Below, piece by piece: positions 1 through 11,240 of a stretch of 64,000 nucleotides of DNA; positions within the stretch are counted from its first letter, which is position 1; every line of letters starts with the position of its first letter. Source of the stretch: Alopecurus myosuroides (lineage: Eukaryota > Streptophyta > Magnoliopsida > Poales > Poaceae); assembly GCA_028641055.1 (NCBI GenBank), contig CM054063.1, forward strand, positions 173,834,697 through 173,898,696, in the 5' to 3' direction. A model generated the notes under the pieces. It was not told the DNA's origin, searched no databases, and saw only the letters and a list, made by a program, of their open reading frames with translations. A program made the translations under genes and the position numbers.

Positions 1-2874
1 AAAGAAAAATAAACAAGCAGACAGTTCGGATCTAGAATTCTGAGTTTAAACGCCATTAGTTCCGATCAACTAGCAGAATAGATTGAATATCCTCTCGCTA
101 AAAAAATAAATTAATTAATACTGAATCATCGGCTTTGGTTGCACATGCAGATTTTAGCGTCAAAATAGGACTCCCTAGCTCCCTGGTCTGTTCGACCCGC
201 AGATCTCCTTGCTTTTCTCTTTCTTCCTAGCAAAGGAAAAAAAGGTAAAAAGATCTCCAACCGTTGCCGTCTCAGCGATCCGGCCATGGCGAGAGCACAA
301 TTCCTCATCCCGCCCGCTTTCCGATTGTTTGCTGGCGCGAGGCAGAGAAACGTCACATGCCTGTTGTTGTTGGCTTCCCCTGTATTGATTTGTTCTGGAA
401 AAACCTGGGATCGGCAAGATGACCATCATCTATTGGGTCATCGCCAGCTATCTATCTCCGTTCTACAACATATTGTACGGCCAATCAGCAATACGAAACC
501 ATCAACCATGCATCGATTGATTTTTTTTGCTGAACCATCGTTTCCAGATTTTTGAGCTGAGCTAATTGCTGCTGGAATTATCCCCTAAAGATCACAGTTA
601 CATCTCAGCGTCTTGCCAGCCGCGTCTCTCTGGTCTCCTGTCCATCACGGCATCTGGATGTGTCATTGAGAGTAAGAGGTAAATACACCAGACCGGTTGT
701 GTAAAACGATGCCCTATTTTCTGTGATTTATTAAGTAGTATTCCGTAAGATTACAATGTGCCTCTAGATTAAGGATGGCCATGTCCCTAAATGCTATGAC
801 TGATTGGACATACTAATTGATGGTGATTGTTAGACAAGAATATACGTGCATAGTACATCTATAAGAGGGAAAGTTGGGTCATATGAGCTACCCAGTTAGT
901 ATTTTCAGAGCTAGGAGAACGTGATGGAGGTATATATCCATAATACAATTCGAACATTGTTTCTATTTTCTTGATTTATCTCTAATATCCTATTAACATA
1001 TTTTGGTTTGTAAAGATTGATATTGGCTTGATTAAGCAAACCTGTATACCGTTGTTACCATCTGATTTTGTAGGCAAAAATTGAAGCCATATCTACTGAA
1101 TGTATTTGTAGAGAGTAGCTCTTCCCTTCACACGATTCACATTCTGCCTTTTTTCTTGAATTGCAGTGACTAACATACCTTAATTTTGTTCGAAAGGTTT
1201 ATGCATCAGCCATGCTATAAGGTCACTACAAAACAAGTGAAGTTATTAGTTTAGTTGTTGAAACCATAATTCTACTAATCCTTAGTGTCGTTAGGCCGAG
1301 TGATCAATTTTGAAATTCTCTTTCTTTGGATATATGATTGAGAGACGAGCATCTCCTTACAGTGGTTGTTTCAATAATGCAGATCTTCTCCAAGGATATT
1401 TGCACCAGACAAAAAATGGCGAATTTAGCTCTTCAAACTAATTGTTAGTAGCATGTACCTCTTTGCCAATTGTTCCATTCCAGTTCTTGAAAGGTAATAA
1501 CTCACTATAAACATTGTGGAATGTTGATGTTTCTCTCAGCATTCCGATATGTTGAAGCTATTAGACTTCATTTACGTCTCAAGCATGTCTATCTTCCATT
1601 ATTCATCTGTTTTTACATAGAATATATTAGTCCAGTGCAAGAACTTATAGAGTTATATTCCTATTTTAGATACACATACATGCAACTTTTCAGGAAATTC
1701 TATGAACACGAGGCAATGTTGACTGCCTTCTGACCGAACACGACCATCAGACATGCAAGCGATAGATTTTTTTTTGCTAAGCCGCCGTTTTCTAGATTTT
1801 TTATCTGTGGCAAGTAAGTCGCATTGCTTCTCCCTACTGTGTGTACGCTCACATTGTTTAATATATCAGGCATATGCAAATAAAGCACATATGGCATGCC
1901 ATTGTATTTTCATGCTGCACCTGCAAGTGAATGTTTATTTGTGTTGCAACCACTTATGAACTTCAGGGTTGACTGTTTGGTGCCAGGTTGCTTTGCAGAT
2001 CTGCGTCCACGAGTGGTTTGGATTGTTACTTCACATATGTTGGCCTCTATGATTTAATTAATTTGGCATTATGGAACGTTGCTATGCCCTTTAAGGTTTG
2101 AATAAGTTATTCAATATCGCGATTAATATTTTTGCACATAGTGCAAATATATAAGCTACTATTTGACCACTTATTAACATAAATATGGCAGTATATTATA
2201 TAAGAAGGAAACATATTTTTGGGCATCAGTTGATAATTTTCTAATGATTCATTTATTTTGTTTGAAAGACAAGGGATGTTAATTCAAGCTATTTTCCTTC
2301 GCAACGTAGAGGATGTAAGAAAGCATGCAAATATTACAGAATTAATAATTAATACTCCTTAAATTAGTAATTTAACAATTTGCATACAAGCACGTCATAT
2401 CATGAAGATGTTGGGTTCTTAATTAATTAGTTTAGGAAGGTGACAACTCCTTGCACTTGGTCAGTGTACTTAGGTTTTATACAGGACCCACTCCACTTCT
2501 CTGTCTCACATGCAAGATAACTAATTTTCGCATGTGCATCCTTATTATAGCTATCCTTTAGAAAAACTAATGAAGTCTATTTATTTCTTTATCTTGGAAC
2601 TTCAAAGTGACGTGTAAAATTGATGGATATACCTTTTTCTTCGTTTACTTCCTCTTGCGGTGACACAAGGTAACCTTTGAGCAATGCTTGCTCATGGACT
2701 AAGAAGTGGCGTTATTGCAATTATTTACCTGCAGCAAGTCTAGATAGATCAATAGAATGAGTCAAGTTTTTGTGGAATAAAAGGAATTATCTACTTAGTG
2801 AGTTTCCGTGAAAATATTACTATCCCTGGTTTTTTTACTTCGGCGGAGGTAGTGCATGCCCCGTTGTCTTTCAG
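1..2874. other. Non-coding AT-rich DNA, no gene recognised
   Basis: This stretch has only short open frames with no recognisable domain. It may be the body of the Helitron whose 3' terminus lies at 3524-3552, but I could not find a convincing 5' TC terminus, so that is inference. Confidence 0.4.
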
Positions 2875-3020
2875 GATAGAAGGCGTGCTGCTGAAAAGGA
2901 TCTAGAGAACGGCCCGCACGACTGAATGGGAACAGCCGATGCAAAGGATCTTGCGCAATTGAGGGAGAGAAGAAAGTTTGGTGAGGTCGTGCTGGCATGT
3001 GAAAGAGACGTGTTGACGAG
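2875..3020 (+). pseudogene. Possible captured exon, broken by one stop codon
   Basis: A 146-bp segment is flanked by a good acceptor (tgtctttcag, ending 2874) and a good donor (GACGAG|GTATGG, intron side from 3021). It reads in one frame except for a TGA followed directly by ATG near 2924. The peptide is charged, with stretches such as AEKDLENGPHD and LRERRKFGEVVLACERDVL. I do not recognise the family. It lies about 500 bp upstream of a Helitron 3' end, and such elements often carry exon pieces with their splice sites, so capture is a reasonable guess. It could also be chance. Confidence 0.3.
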
Positions 3021-3523
3021 GTATGGAAGCACACGTAGCCAAAAATGAAGGATGTGGAGAGGAGAGCTTATCATAACTTAGCAATGTGAAACTATATGAA
3101 GAACCATATGTGTACTAACAATGTAACGGAAGATCAAAAGGTAATGTTGCCTTCTTATGGTTTTGTGCACCAAAGAAGCAATCTTCAACATGATTAGATC
3201 AATGTAACAACTACGATTTATGATTAGATTTTCAAAAAAAAAATCATATATTACAGTTCAGTTGTACAATTACTTTCTTTGCATTAGACCTATGATGTGT
3301 CACTAACCTATGTTGTATGCTTAGCATGTTATAGGACCATTCCAACTGAATTCATACTGGGCACTAAACCTACATATTTGATTTATGTAAAATTTGTATC
3401 CCATATGATGTGATCAGTTTTATATTGTTTTGAAGTTGTCATGATTTTTCTTAAACATTTCGCATTTAACATTCGTATTTTTATTTGTACGATTATGGTA
3501 AAAATTAAACAAAAAATATCTAG
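3021..3523. other. Non-coding sequence before a Helitron terminus
   Basis: AT-rich, with no reading frame of interest. It leads into the Helitron 3' hairpin and is probably part of that element. Confidence 0.35.
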
Positions 3524-3552
3524 CCCGTGCAGATGCACGGGTTGATGACTAG
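3524..3552 (+). mobile_element. Helitron 3' terminus
   Basis: A 7-bp perfect hairpin stem (CCCGTGC at 3524-3530 and GCACGGG at 3535-3541) is followed after 7 nt by CTAG (3549-3552) and then T. A hairpin near a CTRR end, with insertion before T, is the defining 3' structure of plant Helitrons. The 5' end was not located, so the element length is unknown. Confidence 0.75.
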
Positions 3553-3881
3553 TGTCGAGAATTGGCAATGTACCCAAGATATATCTTCGCGGTGACATAC
3601 CATGTTCTCTTACATGGTGGCTTAGGCCACCAACCTCTTCTTTTGAAGAGTTGGTTCTTATTTGTGCTTATTTTGACTTATTTGAGAGTTATTAGCCTTT
3701 TTGGATGACATACTAAAAAATTTGATGTTCCGATATTTCCAAAGTTGCATACATGTCTTGTCCTTCATTTTGGCGTTCTTTTTGGCGAGTGGTCCGGAGA
3801 CTCCGGTCTGCCACACCGGAATCTCCAGCCTGTCCGGAGACTCCGGTGTTAAGTCCGGAGACTCCGGTCTGGGGTCAACAG

Positions 3882-3889
3882 TATAAAAA
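3882..3889 (+). promoter_or_regulatory. TATA-box-like site
   Basis: TATAAAAA lies just after a cluster of CCGGAGACTCCGG repeats and about 160 bp before an ATG at 4045. The following sequence is pyrimidine-rich and then GC-rich, like a plant transcript leader. Promoter function is inference. Confidence 0.4.
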
Positions 3890-4473
3890 GGGGGGCTCGG
3901 GGAAGTTAGGGTTTTCATCCCCACTCCCCCCCCCCCATATCTGCTGCTGCGCTGCCGCCACCGCCCGAGACGCCTCTGGCCGGTTCCCACCGCCGGAATC
4001 CCCCTCCCTCGCCTCCCCTCACTTCTCCCCTCTGTGGGAGCCGCAATGACAGGCTCGGGTGACAAGGGTACCACTCTCCCCTCCCTTTTTTTCTTGTTTT
4101 TGCATCTAGATCTAAGTTCTAGGTGGTTTTGTTTTGGAGAATGGGTACCATCTTCAGTTTAGTTTCACCCTAGCATGTTTTCCCCCTGTAGAAATTGTTT
4201 AGAAATGACATAGAGCAATTTGTGGTAGATTCACCTATCAGTTGTGCGTGCAGCCCGGAGATTCCGGTGTCAGTCCGGAGACTCCGGTCTGCCAGTCCGG
4301 AGACTCCGGTGTGAATCTTCCAGATTTTTTTTTTCGTCACTTCTGTTTGATTTCTGCATTCGTCCTTGGACATGTATGCTCATTGTCTGTGTTTTGATCT
4401 CTGGTTTTGTGTTTGGCTGCGTGTGTTTTCAGGGAGAAGGACTAAGGCATCATCCTGAAACCCCAAAAAGTGA

Positions 4474-5133
4474 GCCTACCGTACCCACACTCGCAACTAT
4501 CATGTCACCGATGAGGCTACTGGCAAGACTAGACAGAGGAGGACATTTGAGGCTGAGCAACATCAACAAGGGAGAGCACAGGCTAGGCTGAGGAGTGAAA
4601 TGGCTAAGAAGGCCAAGTATGACAAGATCACATATGTTGTTTCTTTGAGCAGGGAAGAGACTCAGGATGAGATGAAGATGTTTTCATGGTTTCAACATAA
4701 CATTCTATGCATGACGATTGCGGTGCATAAGGAGAACCATGTGGCCTATAAGGAGAGGCGTGAGATGAAGAAGATGGTATCCAAGCTCCAGGACCATGCT
4801 GGTTGTGGGGCTACTCCTCCCGTTGGCACTCCTACCACCACGTCCGTGAGTGAGTCCTATGAGAACTGGAACACTGACCACTTCCCATGGGGTGACTTTG
4901 TGGATGTCGCTTCAGCTCCTTCCTCTTTGACCAACCGTGGCAACGCCCCTATGACTGAGGAAGAGGAGCATGTTGAGGAACAGGCTGAGGATGATGATGA
5001 GGATCTTGGGTTCTTCAACAGTGGTTCTGGAGAGGAAGAGGAAGAGGAAGAGGAAGAGGAAGGTGAAGATGATGAGGAAGAAGCAACGGACCCAGTCGAC
5101 GATGAGGATGATGATTATGAGGATGATGACTGA
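4474..5133 (+). CDS. Acidic ORF of a non-autonomous retroelement, function unknown
   Basis: The frame is open from 4474, just after a TGA, to a stop at 5131-5133. The first ATG is at 4600 and gives 177 residues. The N-terminal half is basic and helical (MAKKAKYDKITYVVSLSREE, then KERREMKKMVSKLQ). The last 60 residues are almost all Glu and Asp, encoded by an imperfect GAGGAA/GATGAT repeat. An upstream ATG at 4045 followed by a donor-like GGTACC and an acceptor-like TTTTCAG before 4432 hints at a spliced 5' exon. I know of no function. It lies inside retrotransposon sequence, so it is probably element-encoded; a captured host gene is the alternative. Confidence 0.45.
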   Translation, partial: AYRTHTRNYHVTDEATGKTRQRRTFEAEQHQQGRAQARLRSEMAKKAKYDKITYVVSLSREETQDEMKMFSWFQHNILCMTIAVHKENHVAYKERREMKKMVSKLQDHAGCGATPPVGTPTTTSVSESYENWNTDHFPWGDFVDVASAPSSLTNRGNAPMTEEEEHVEEQAEDDDEDLGFFNSGSGEEEEEEEEEEGEDDEEEATDPVDDEDDDYEDDD

Positions 5134-5570
5134 GTCCTTTGGTTGTGTAGTGCTCTTTTCCCTTTTTGGTGTCTTGATGCCAAAGGGGGAGAAGTAGCTT
5201 GTCTTCTCCGGGCTTTGCAAGGGTTGCTTTGATTTGATTTGCTTTGGAACACAAGTCTTTGAACTTGATTTTCCTTTTATGTCTTGTGTTCCCCTTATCT
5301 TAGTTGCTTTAATTTCCTAGTGAACTATGGATGTTGTGTGTGTGGTGAGACTACGTGGTGAAGCTATCTATCTATTATTGCTTAATATTGCTTTATCTAT
5401 TGTCTCTATGCATGTATGTTTTTTGTTCACTAGTAGTTGATATAGAGGGCATTGTTTGTAAAATATAGGGGGAGCTCACGACTTAAGTGTTCAAAAGCCC
5501 GTCTATCCTTTACAAACATAGCCTAGCTGTGATTTTATTGCAAATATGTGTGTTGTCATCAAACACCAAA

Positions 5571-5581
5571 AAGGGGGAGAT
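5571..5581 (+). other. Polypurine tract of the split LTR element
   Basis: AAGGGGGAGA is directly followed by TTGAAAGTGC. A polypurine tract abutting TG marks the start of a 3' LTR and fixes the element as plus-strand. Confidence 0.6.
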
Positions 5582-6091
5582 TGAAAGTGCAAACGCGCTT
5601 AAAATCATCTTGTTTTGGTGTTTGTTAACAAAACATGTATCCTTAAGTGTTGTTGATGTATTTCAGGGCCAAAACAACATATTTGATATGGTGGTATTGA
5701 GTTACAAAAAGATGCAAAGTGTCTGGAATTGTTTCTGCTGGAATTCATTCCAGGCCGGAGTCTCCGGTCTCCCAGACCGGAGTCTCCGGTGTGAACAAAT
5801 TCGCCAGGCCTGGTTCTCTGGATTTCTGGTGTCGCCCGCGATGCCCAGACCAGAGGCTTACTGGAGATACACCGGAGTCTCCGGTGTGGGTTTTTTCCTC
5901 TGAAGAAACTGGCTAAGTTCAACTAGTGTCGGCCGCGGTACCTAGGCCGTAGACTTACCGGAGACTGTCCGGAGTCTCCAGTGTGCCTGGTACTTTCTGC
6001 TCTCGTTCGACCACAGACACTCTCTAGCATTAGGCGTGAAGGCACAAGGTGGACTCGACCGGAGTCTCCGGTCCCCTGACCGGAGTCTCCG
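5582..6091 (+). mobile_element. 3' LTR of the unclassified element, left part
   Basis: The LTR starts TGAAAGTGC right after the purine tract. It holds several copies of ACCGGAGTCTCCGGT (near 5754, 5778, 5871, 6058 and 6081). It is cut at about 6091 by the Copia element and resumes at 24836. The inverted ends TGAAAGT and ACTTTCA of the two parts agree with one LTR of about 1.4 kb. Confidence 0.65.
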
Positions 6092-7271
6092 GCGGGTCGG
6101 GGCAGGGTAGTCGTACGAATCCTCCGGATCCCGTCGCTCCCACGAACAGCTCCTCTTGGCGGCTCGTCCAAGTGCTACAGATGCAGCACCTCTATCGGTA
6201 TCCACACGTGCGGTGTGGAAGCACCGCTCGCCGGACTGCTAGGTCCGCACGGGCGGCAGGGGCGTGGAGAGACGGTGGTTGCGGTGGAATGTGCTGCGGA
6301 ATTAGCAACCCTAAAACACACAGCCTCCTCTCCTTTATATAGACGTCCCCATAATGGGCTGCCACTAAAACAACCCACTCTAGAGTCCATTTCCAGCCCA
6401 TTTTGGATCCAATCCGAATTCTGCTTCTTCTGCCCTAAGTGTGTGACCCTATAGGTTCACGCACGTTTAGACATGACACGAGTACACCTACTCGGCCAAT
6501 AGTTGGTAGAGGCTTCTAGCAAAACGTGTCAACTCCCAAACGTGCATAAAGATCACATCGGACGAACCATCACATGTTTATGTTATTCCTTTTTCCTCAC
6601 GGTATTTGATCATGCTCTTAGCTGATCACTCTTTCTCGATCTTGTGAATCGGAATCCCTTTCCAGGTTAACTATTAACCTTATTCAGCACGGCCATGCAT
6701 TTCTGGATCCGATCACTCGAGGGGCCCAGAGAAATATCTCTCTCTAGTGAAGAGAGGGCCAAATCCCATCTTGAATGACCATGTCTTGCAGCATGCTTCA
6801 TGACAAAGCCGAAAGCTACCTTTATAACTAGCCTGTCACGGTGTAGCGTTTGATAGCCCCAAAGTAGGTCGATTCACATCTCAAGAACATGCGACAATCT
6901 CAGGTCTAAGGACAAAGCAAGCACAACGTGTAGAGAGAGAACTATTAGCATTGTTGTAATGTCTCAAGCTGGGTCAGTCCAACACCATGTTCGTAACATG
7001 AGTTCACATTATTAGTTTGACATCACCATGTCTATGACTTACGAAACATAGCCATCAACCAATACATGTGCTAGTCTAATGTTCAGGTGTGTCCTCACAT
7101 GAACTCCGACTAGGGACATATTTCGAATAACCATGTAAGTAAAGAGTTTCACAAACAAGTCACATACTTGCCAATCAATACAAATATATTATTCAAGGCA
7201 CATTATTACAAATCATGGATACATAGATATATCATCATCTCTATGATTGCCTCTCGGGCATATCTCCAACA
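6092..7271 (-). repeat. Copia 3' LTR, truncated at its outer end
   Basis: This copy matches 12800-12933 joined to 23793-24835. It begins at GCGGGTC (6092-6098), which matches position 12800 of the right LTR, so it lacks the segment corresponding to 12678-12799. It ends ...CTCCAACA at 7271, next to the purine tract complement GTCTCCCAC. Confidence 0.85.
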
Positions 7272-7291
7272 GTCTCCCACTTGCACTAGAG

Positions 7292-10200
7292 TCAATCTAA
7301 ACTATATCTAATACCCATAGCTCTTGTGTGCGCCTCATGCTTAAGCTTGGGGAGAGGTTTTGTCAAAGGATCAGCAACATTCAGATTCGTATGTATTTTG
7401 CATAAGCTTACTTCTCCTCGTTCGATGAACTGTCGAATGAGATGACAACGCCGCATAAAGTGTTTGTTTTCTGGTGACTCCTTGGCTCCTTGGCTATCGC
7501 AATGGTCCCATTATTGTCACGGTAGAGATCCAATGGATTGGACGCACTAGGGACAACACCTAGATCAGAAATGAACCGCTTCATCCAAACACTTTCCATG
7601 CCGGCTTCAGCTGCCGCGATGTACTCCGCCTCCATTGTAGAATGAGCAACCGTGTCCTGCTTGGAACTCTTCCATCTAACCGCTCCACCGTTCAACGTAA
7701 ACACATAGCACGATTGCGATTTGGAATCATCCATATCGGTTTGGAAACTAGCATCGGTGTAACCATTTACAACGAGCTCCTCCTCACCTCCGTAAACTAG
7801 GAACATATCCTTAGTTCTTCTCAAGTACTTAAGGATATTCTTTACCGCTGTCCAGTGACTCTCACCAGGATCAGCTTGGTACCTGCTCGTAGCACTTAGA
7901 GCATATGAGACATCTGGGCGAGTACATATCATTTCATACATGATAGACCCAATTACCGAAGCATATGAAATCTTACTCATACGCTCTCGCTCATCAGTTG
8001 TCGAAGGACATTGAGTCTTGCTAAGATTTATGCCGTGTGACATGGGCAAGAACCCTTTCTTTGCCTCTTCCATGCTGAATCGTTTCAGCAATTTGTCAAT
8101 GTAAGTACTCTGGCTTAATCCTATTAGCCTCGTTGATCTATCTCTATAGATTTTAATACCCAGAATGTATGTCACTTCCCCTAAGTCCTTCGTGGAAAAA
8201 CTATTTTTCAATGAGGTCTTAACGGACTTGAGCATAGGAATGTCATTTCCAATCAGTAGTATGTCATCCACATATAAGATTAGAAATAAGAGTGAGCTCC
8301 CACTTCTTTCTTGTAAACACAAGACTCTGATTCGTTTTTGATAAAGCCAAAACCTTTGACTACCTCATCAAACCGAATGTTCCAACTCCGAGATGCTTGC
8401 TTCAACCCATAAATGGATTTCTGAAACTTGCATACCTTTCCAGCATTTTTAGGATCGACAAAACCCTCGGGCTGCATCATATACACGTCCTCGGTTGGGT
8501 TTCCATTTAGGAAAGTCGTCTTGACGTCCATTTGCCATATCTCATAGTCGAAATATGCAGCAATAGCTAGAATTATCCGAATAGATTTAAGCATCACTAT
8601 GGGAGAGAAGGTCTCATCATAGTCAACTCCTTGAACTTTCCGAAAACCTTTTGCGACAAGTCGAGCTTTATGGACATGAACATTTCCGTCCATATCAATC
8701 TTTCTCTTATAGATCCATTTGCACTCTATAGTCTTATGACCATCAGGCAGATCAACCAAGTTCCAAACTTGATTGTCACGCATGGAATCTATTTCGGATC
8801 TCATGGAATTTTGCCATTTCTCGGAGTCTAGGTCCATCATTGCTTCCGTATAGGTCGTAGGCTCATCATTGTCTAACAATAATATTTCCCGCGTAACATT
8901 GTCTAACAATAATATCTCTCGTGAGTTACGGAGCCTTTCGGACCTTCGTGGTGGTGGTGCTTCTCTTGCCACGGGTTCTTCAACTCGTTCTACCATTACA
9001 GCATCACTCATTGAGTCCTCCCCGGTAGGCTCATCTTGAACTTCATCAAGCTGCACCGTTCTTCCACTTGTCTCCTTTGTGAGAAACTCTTTCTCTAAGA
9101 AAACACCATTCCGAGCGACAAACACTTTGCCCTCTTCTCGGTTGTAGAAGTAATACCCAAATGTTTCCTTTGGATATCCCACGAAAATGCATTTATCTGA
9201 CTTGGGTGTGAGCTTGTCCGACTGAAGTCGCTTGACAAACACGTCACAACCCCAAATCTTTAGAAATGACAAGTTGGGACTCTTACCATTCCACATCTCA
9301 TATGCCGTCTTAACTATGGATTTAGACGGTACCCTATTTAGTGTGAGTGTTGTTGTTTCTAGAGAAAAACCCCAAAATGACAATGGAAGATCTGACTGGC
9401 TCATCATTGACCAAACCATGTCCAACAAGGTTCGATTACGCCGTTCAGAGACCCCGTTCCTTTGAGGCGTTCCAGGCGGTGTAAGTTGAGGAACAATTCC
9501 ATAACTCTTAAGATGATCGCTAAATTCGTGACTCAAATATTCTCCTCCACAATCGGATCGTAGAGCTTTAGTTTTCTTGCCACGTTGATTCTCTACTTCA
9601 TTCTGGAACTCTTTGAACTTTTCAAAAGTTTCAGACTTATACTTCATTAGGTAGACATAACCGTATCTACTAAAATCATCAGTGAAAGTTATGAAGTAGT
9701 GAAAACCACCTCTTGCTGTCGTGCTCATTGGTCCGCATACATCAGTATGTACGTGTTCCAATAAGTCCGTCGCCCTCTCAGGAGAGCCGTTGAAAGGCGA
9801 CTTGGTCATCTTTCCAAGTAAACAAACTTCGCATGTCTCGTATGATTCAAAATCAAACAAAGTTAGAAGACCATCATTATGGAGTTTCTTCATACACTTT
9901 TCACTTATATGACCCAACCGACAATGCCAAAAATAGGTGGGATTCAAATCATTAGGCCGTAGCCTTTTAGCACTTACGTTATAAACATGCGCATCATCAT
10001 GAGCATCAGCAGGATTTATAATAAAAAGCCCATTCACAATGGAAGCAAAAGCCACAAACATATCATTCTTGGATATTAAACAACCATTGTCTTTACTCGC
10101 AAATGAATAACCATCTCTCATCAAACATGAAGGAGAAATAATGTTTCGGTTAAAACTAGGAGCGTAAGAACAATTATTCAATTCCATAATAAATCCTGAA

Positions 10201-11240
10201 GGGAGGTGCAGTTGGTAGACGCCAACGGACAACGCAGCAACCCTTGCATTATTTCCGACGCGAAGATCAACTTCTCCTTGTCTCACGCTTCTACTTCTTA
10301 CTAGCCCCTACATCGATTTGCAAATGTGAGCAACCGATCCGGTATCAAATACCCAAGAGTCAATAATAGAGTCAGCGAGAAAAAGGTCTATAACATTAAT
10401 TACAAGCGTATCTGAGCTAGAAGTCTTACTTCCACTCTTCTTCACTGAAGCAAGGTACTTGCTGCAATTTCTCTTCCAGTGTCCAGTATCATGATAGTAG
10501 AAGCACTCTGTGTCAGGTTTAGGTCCGTCCTTAGGCTTAGGATTTGGCTTGGATATCAAATCTTTAGCCTTCCTTTCCCCTTAGACTTACCATGCTTCTT
10601 GAAGGTAGGCCTGTTCTGCACAGCCAACACTTGGCCATGCCCTGCACTCTTCTTAATGTCATTTTCTGCCGTCTTGAGCATCCCACAAAGTTCATTAAGG
10701 TCCTTCTCCGCCCCATGCATATGGTAGTTCGAAATGAAGTTCCCATACCTAGATGGAAGCGAAGCCAAAATGAAATATGTGGCCAACTTAGGGTCTAATG
10801 GAAAACCAAGTTTGTCCAAAGTCGATCACGTGCGTCCCTACTGCTCCGCCCTCAGCTATCTTGCATTCACCAAAAGCCTTAGCGACATTGAACCTTTCAG
10901 TCCTGGCTTGAGTCTGGAACATATCCTTCAGCGCAATGATCATATCATACGCTTCCTGACCATCAAATTGCTTTTGAAGGTCGGGTTCCATTCATGCAAG
11001 CATAAGGAAGCTAACCTCAAGAGACTCATCACATGCTCTCTTAAAGGCAGTTCTAACGGCAGCAGTGTCAGTATCAAGAGGCGCATCTGGGATTGGGGTA
11101 TCCATAAAACTTTCCTTTCTCTCAGTCCTGAGAACAATTCTCAGGTTTCGGATCCAATCCGAATAGTTTGTTCCATTTAACTTTTCCTTTTCAAGAACGG
11201 ATCGCAACGCAAAAGGGGTGGGTTGGTTGTTACGTGCCAT
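7292..11240 (-). pseudogene. Copia gag-pol, inactivated
   Basis: The reading frame starts at the ATG at 11240 (MARNNQPTPFALRSVLEKEK) and can be followed to a TGA at 7292-7294. Visible parts in order are gag; a zinc knuckle whose second Cys is Tyr (CFYYHDTGHWKRNC); a protease motif (SWVFDTGS); a GAG-pre-integrase segment (YFWHCRLGHISEKC); integrase with HTDVCG, RSDCGGEY and NGVSERRN giving the D,D,E triad; reverse transcriptase with QMDVKTTFLNG and ILYVDDILLIG; and RNase H (GYTDASF, MEAEYIAAAEA). It is broken by in-frame stops at 10992-10994 and 10308-10310 and by frameshifts near 10820, 10560, 8300 and 7440. It cannot make a full polyprotein. Confidence 0.93.

Larger units (their letters stand above)
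3553..5581 (+). mobile_element. Internal region of an unclassified LTR retrotransposon
   Basis: This stretch precedes a purine-rich tract (AAGGGGGAGA, 5571-5580) and an LTR that starts TGAAAGTGC at 5582, so its right part is internal retrotransposon sequence on the plus strand. It carries palindromic TCCGGAGACTCCGGT-like repeats near 3790-3870 and 4255-4315, a TATA-like TATAAAAA at 3882-3889, and an acidic ORF. No protease, reverse transcriptase or integrase is visible, so the element looks non-autonomous. Its left limit and 5' LTR are not seen; the Helitron end at 3552 is only a convenient border. Confidence 0.6.

Noticed and set aside
5015..5254. Minus-strand His/Pro-rich and Phe/Leu-rich frames opposite the acidic ORF
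   Set aside because: These arise from the GAGGAA repeat read on the other strand.
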